Source: Sipunculus nudus (lineage: Eukaryota; Annelida; Sipuncula; Golfingiida; Sipunculidae). From it: DNA of 64,000 nt. Numbering within the stretch: position 1 is the first letter of the stretch; every line of letters starts with the position of its first letter. The notes under the pieces were generated by a model. That model made no database searches and was not told where the DNA came from. It saw only the letters and a list, made by a program, of their open reading frames with translations. The DNA lies in NCBI GenBank assembly GCA_026874595.1, contig CM049313.1, forward strand, positions 51,697,659-51,761,658. The letters are read 5' to 3'. The position numbers were made by a program, and so were the translations under genes. Positions 61,631 through 64,000 of the stretch are shown here, piece after piece.

Positions 61631-62519
61631 GTCAAATGGAGCTAATCGTTTACCGGGTGGGCGTCCTCGCCCGTCTCCGCTTCCTCTTTTTTAAAATGCT
61701 TATATATCCTACATGCTGGCATCTATCATTATTATTCCATAATTCTGTATTATTGTGGAAAAAAATCCTGGTGCTGTGACCTTGTTTTATGATCTCAAGG
61801 TAAAGTCACAGAAGACTTTGGTCATCGTTTGTTCGTTAGCACGATAGCACCAAGGGCTTGTTCTTATTCAGTGGAAGGCATCGACTAATCACTCTCTCGA
61901 TCTGATTAACTTTTGGTTGACCTTGACCCATATTTGCGCAATGTTTTAGCACTTTGACATTTTCAACAACAGTTCAAAATCATCAAATGTGGTTTTGGGT
62001 TGATCGTTAATATTATTCTATATCAGTATTGCATTATACTTATTCCACATAATTTATCCTGAAGTTTTAGCCATATAACTAGGTCAGACAGCGTGCTTAT
62101 ATAAATGCTACTGGCTCGCCTATTATTCACTAGAATTGGCACCAAACCGTGCATTATTTATCAGTTCGCGTAAAAGTACCCACTTGCTCACAACCTTGAC
62201 TTATGGTCTCAAGGTCAAGTCGCATAAGACTCTGAGCATCATTAATTTGTTTCTGTCTTAACAGCTTCTATGCTCACTTCACCGTCTAGGTATTTTGTTC
62301 CTAATTATTAGTATTGCAGTATGACATGTTGATATGATTTCCTTAAATTATGTGACTATGGGGCGCTTTATGTATTTGCATGCAAATACAATTTTATCTA
62401 GTTTTTTATTGTATTGTTTAGTCAGCAAGGCCAAATGCGAACCTACGCAATGGAACATACATCAGGTATAATGCTTCCATGACAACATGCTTACCCATTA
62501 CTTGAAAAGTACCTGTGAG
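61631..62519. other. probable intron of gene A; no gene recognised
   Basis: Two weakly similar stretches contain 'ctcaaggtaaagtcacagaagactttg' (61794) and 'tctcaaggtcaagtcgcataagactctg' (62212), hinting at an old tandem repeat of about 420 bp. Confidence 0.4.
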
Positions 62520-62945
62520 ACGTAGACGCCGAAATCAGAGTTGGAAGGGTGAAGTGAGGCACGGATTGAGTGGCAAGTGGAAATACGGTGAGATGTGTTG
62601 CATGTTGCATATTAGCATGGATGTGTACCACGTAAACATGATGGAAGGTGGCGCCAACTAGTATTTGAAAGAGAATGCTATCCAAGATGTATACAAATGC
62701 AAACTTTCAGGCGGATAAGTCAAACCACTGCTGAGATATGAATGATTTAACCCTAGACAGAAGAACAGATGGACACCATGCAAAATATTTTTAAGTTGCA
62801 CAACCAAATTTATATGAGCTGTAGAGGTATGTAACATATATTCTCCTGCAAAATTTCAGATCAATACGTCTTGCAAGTACTGAGATATTAGTGTGGATGT
62901 CTGCAGCCTAAACGTAAATGTAAATGGCGCCATGATTTTGTAATT
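62520..62945 (-). mobile_element. fragment of the minisatellite Helitron, inverted
   Basis: The reverse complement of the right part of the 54332 element: 'gggtgaagtgaggcacggattgagtggcaag', 'gcatattagcatggatgt', GGTGGCGCC at 62647, 'gatgtatacaaatgc', 'aaccctagacagaagaacagatggacac'. It covers about one and a half repeat units. The hairpin and CTRR end are not preserved. Confidence 0.7.
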
Positions 62946-62949
62946 TTAG

Positions 62950-63320
62950 TATCCTTTTCAGCGAAATGACTTATTTCATCTTCCTGCAACTCGGCCAAAA
63001 TACACCGAACTGGAATCATTTTAATTAACTCAAGAGAGACTGTTTCAGGAATTATTTCATTGAAATTTTGAACAATTTGCCTGAACAGTTCAGGGAAGAA
63101 GATTTAAATTTTTTTAGCTTTTCCCCTAAAAAATTAAAGAAAGTGCAGATAGTAAAAGAAGGAAAAGGAAAATCCGATAGAGGTTCTCAGATTACTGTTT
63201 TTTTTCATAAAATTTAATGATACCAGATCCTGTCGTTTTTGAGATAGTATAGGTAAAACCTACAGACGACGCCAAACCATCGCATGAGCTCAGAGGTTCG
63301 CTAAAAGACAATATCTTGTC
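62950..63320 (+). repeat. dispersed repeat family R1, copy 3
   Basis: Same landmarks as 3690 and 4560: 'ctcggccaaaatacaccgaac', 'aattatttcattgaaattttg', 'tttttttagcttttcccc', and the end 'catcgcatgagctcagaggttcgc'. It follows directly on the Helitron fragment. Confidence 0.6.
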
Positions 63321-63585
63321 ATTTTGAAACTTTGATGAATTTAAAAGAAAGTGAGAATCATTCCGCTGTGCCCTAGATATTCGATCTGTTGTGGGGTTTC
63401 TATTTTTTCCCCTATGTAATGAATTTTTAGGTATTGTTCATGATTCTGGGTTAATATCGTCTTTTGTCCGAAAACTGTACATTACATCTTTAAAATATAC
63501 GGGGAGAAAGTCAATAGATTCCTTTGTATGGATCTGAATATGACACGAAATGTGAAAGCGAATGACTACTATTATTATTCCATAT

Positions 63586-64000
63586 TGTTACGGAACCTAA
63601 TATAAAAAGATCACGTATGCGTGATGAATACAAATTTTGTAATGGAGATAAAAAAATCAGATTCTGTAACAATAGGCAGCGTGAAATGTCTAGGGGATGA
63701 ACAAAAGAGTCATTGGTTTGTTTGCTAACAAATAACCATAATTTATTCTTAAACAACCCTAACAATACAATACACCAAATCAACACAATTATACAGTAAA
63801 ACAGCGGTATAGCAACAAATCAATATAATCACATAGAAAAACAATGTACACAGTACCTAGATACCAACACCATCACAACGATAAGTCCTTTAAATGTAAA
63901 CTCTCGGATAATGACAGTCCAGTGGAAAGTTCTTGCAACAACCCAGAAAGTAAACTGAAGTCCAAATGAATAAGATCCAGGAGAAAGTCTTTGAAAATGT
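63586..64000 (-). mobile_element. LTR of the TGTTACGGAACC family, cut by the window edge
   Basis: Begins TGTTACGGAACCTAATAT and follows the 17108 and 26278 copies through 'ggcagcgtgaaatgtctaggg', the minus-strand AATAAA, and 'acgataagtcctttaaatgt' up to position 64000. Whether it is solo or part of a full element cannot be told. Confidence 0.75.

Overview
This window is animal nuclear DNA: AT-rich, intron-rich and crowded with small transposable elements. The mixture of L1/Tx1-like LINEs, Helitron-borne minisatellites, many short inverted-repeat elements and 'tgacctttgacc' repeats suggests a lophotrochozoan, most likely a marine bivalve; that assignment is inference. There are no bacterial operons, CRISPR arrays or rRNA genes.

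The only host genes I can support are three related genes on the minus strand. I call them A (last exon only, 57.4-57.1 kb), B (four exons, 42.2-22.3 kb) and C (three exons, 11.8-3.3 kb, continuing past the left edge). I built them from splice sites, intron phase and similarity to each other. They encode multi-pass membrane proteins with an N-terminal membrane anchor, a second membrane pair containing the motif P-x-I-N-[ST]-A-[IV]-T-C-[FY]-L-A-P-A-G, a soluble helical middle, and a C-terminal membrane pair followed by S-D-L-D-[ST]-P-F-x-G-F-F. This layout and the D-x-P-F-x-G motif match the DUF4239 (bestrophin-like) family, whose biochemical role is not established. The gene B model closes exactly (1218 nt, 406 codons), but codon 60 is TAG, so this copy may be a null allele or a young pseudogene. 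Gene C splits by an intron what gene B keeps in one exon, and a decayed partial copy of one gene C exon lies at 5.0 kb.

Mobile DNA accounts for most of the rest. A 5'-truncated LINE with clear target-site duplications sits in intron 1 of C (9.3-11.1 kb), and a badly decayed LINE in intron 3 of B (23.9-25.9 kb). Solo LTRs of one family occur at 5.8, 17.1, 26.3 and 63.6 kb. A 1.76-kb non-autonomous Helitron (54.3-56.1 kb) has textbook ends and carries five copies of a 280-bp repeat; a fragment of a relative is at 62.5 kb. Several inverted-repeat families are present: a 540-bp pair at 40.6 and 61.1 kb, a pair at 22.7 and 26.9 kb, a 979-bp GTCG-rich element at 49.2 kb, and a 2.8-kb element at 31.7-34.5 kb holding a near-perfect 244-bp tandem duplication. 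Long AT, AAT and ATT microsatellites are scattered throughout.

The long stretches between these features (most of 11.8-17.1, 17.7-22.2, 27.2-28.7, 42.2-49.2, 51.5-54.3 and 58.1-61.1 kb) show no gene I can defend; most open frames there are short and unlike any family I recognise.
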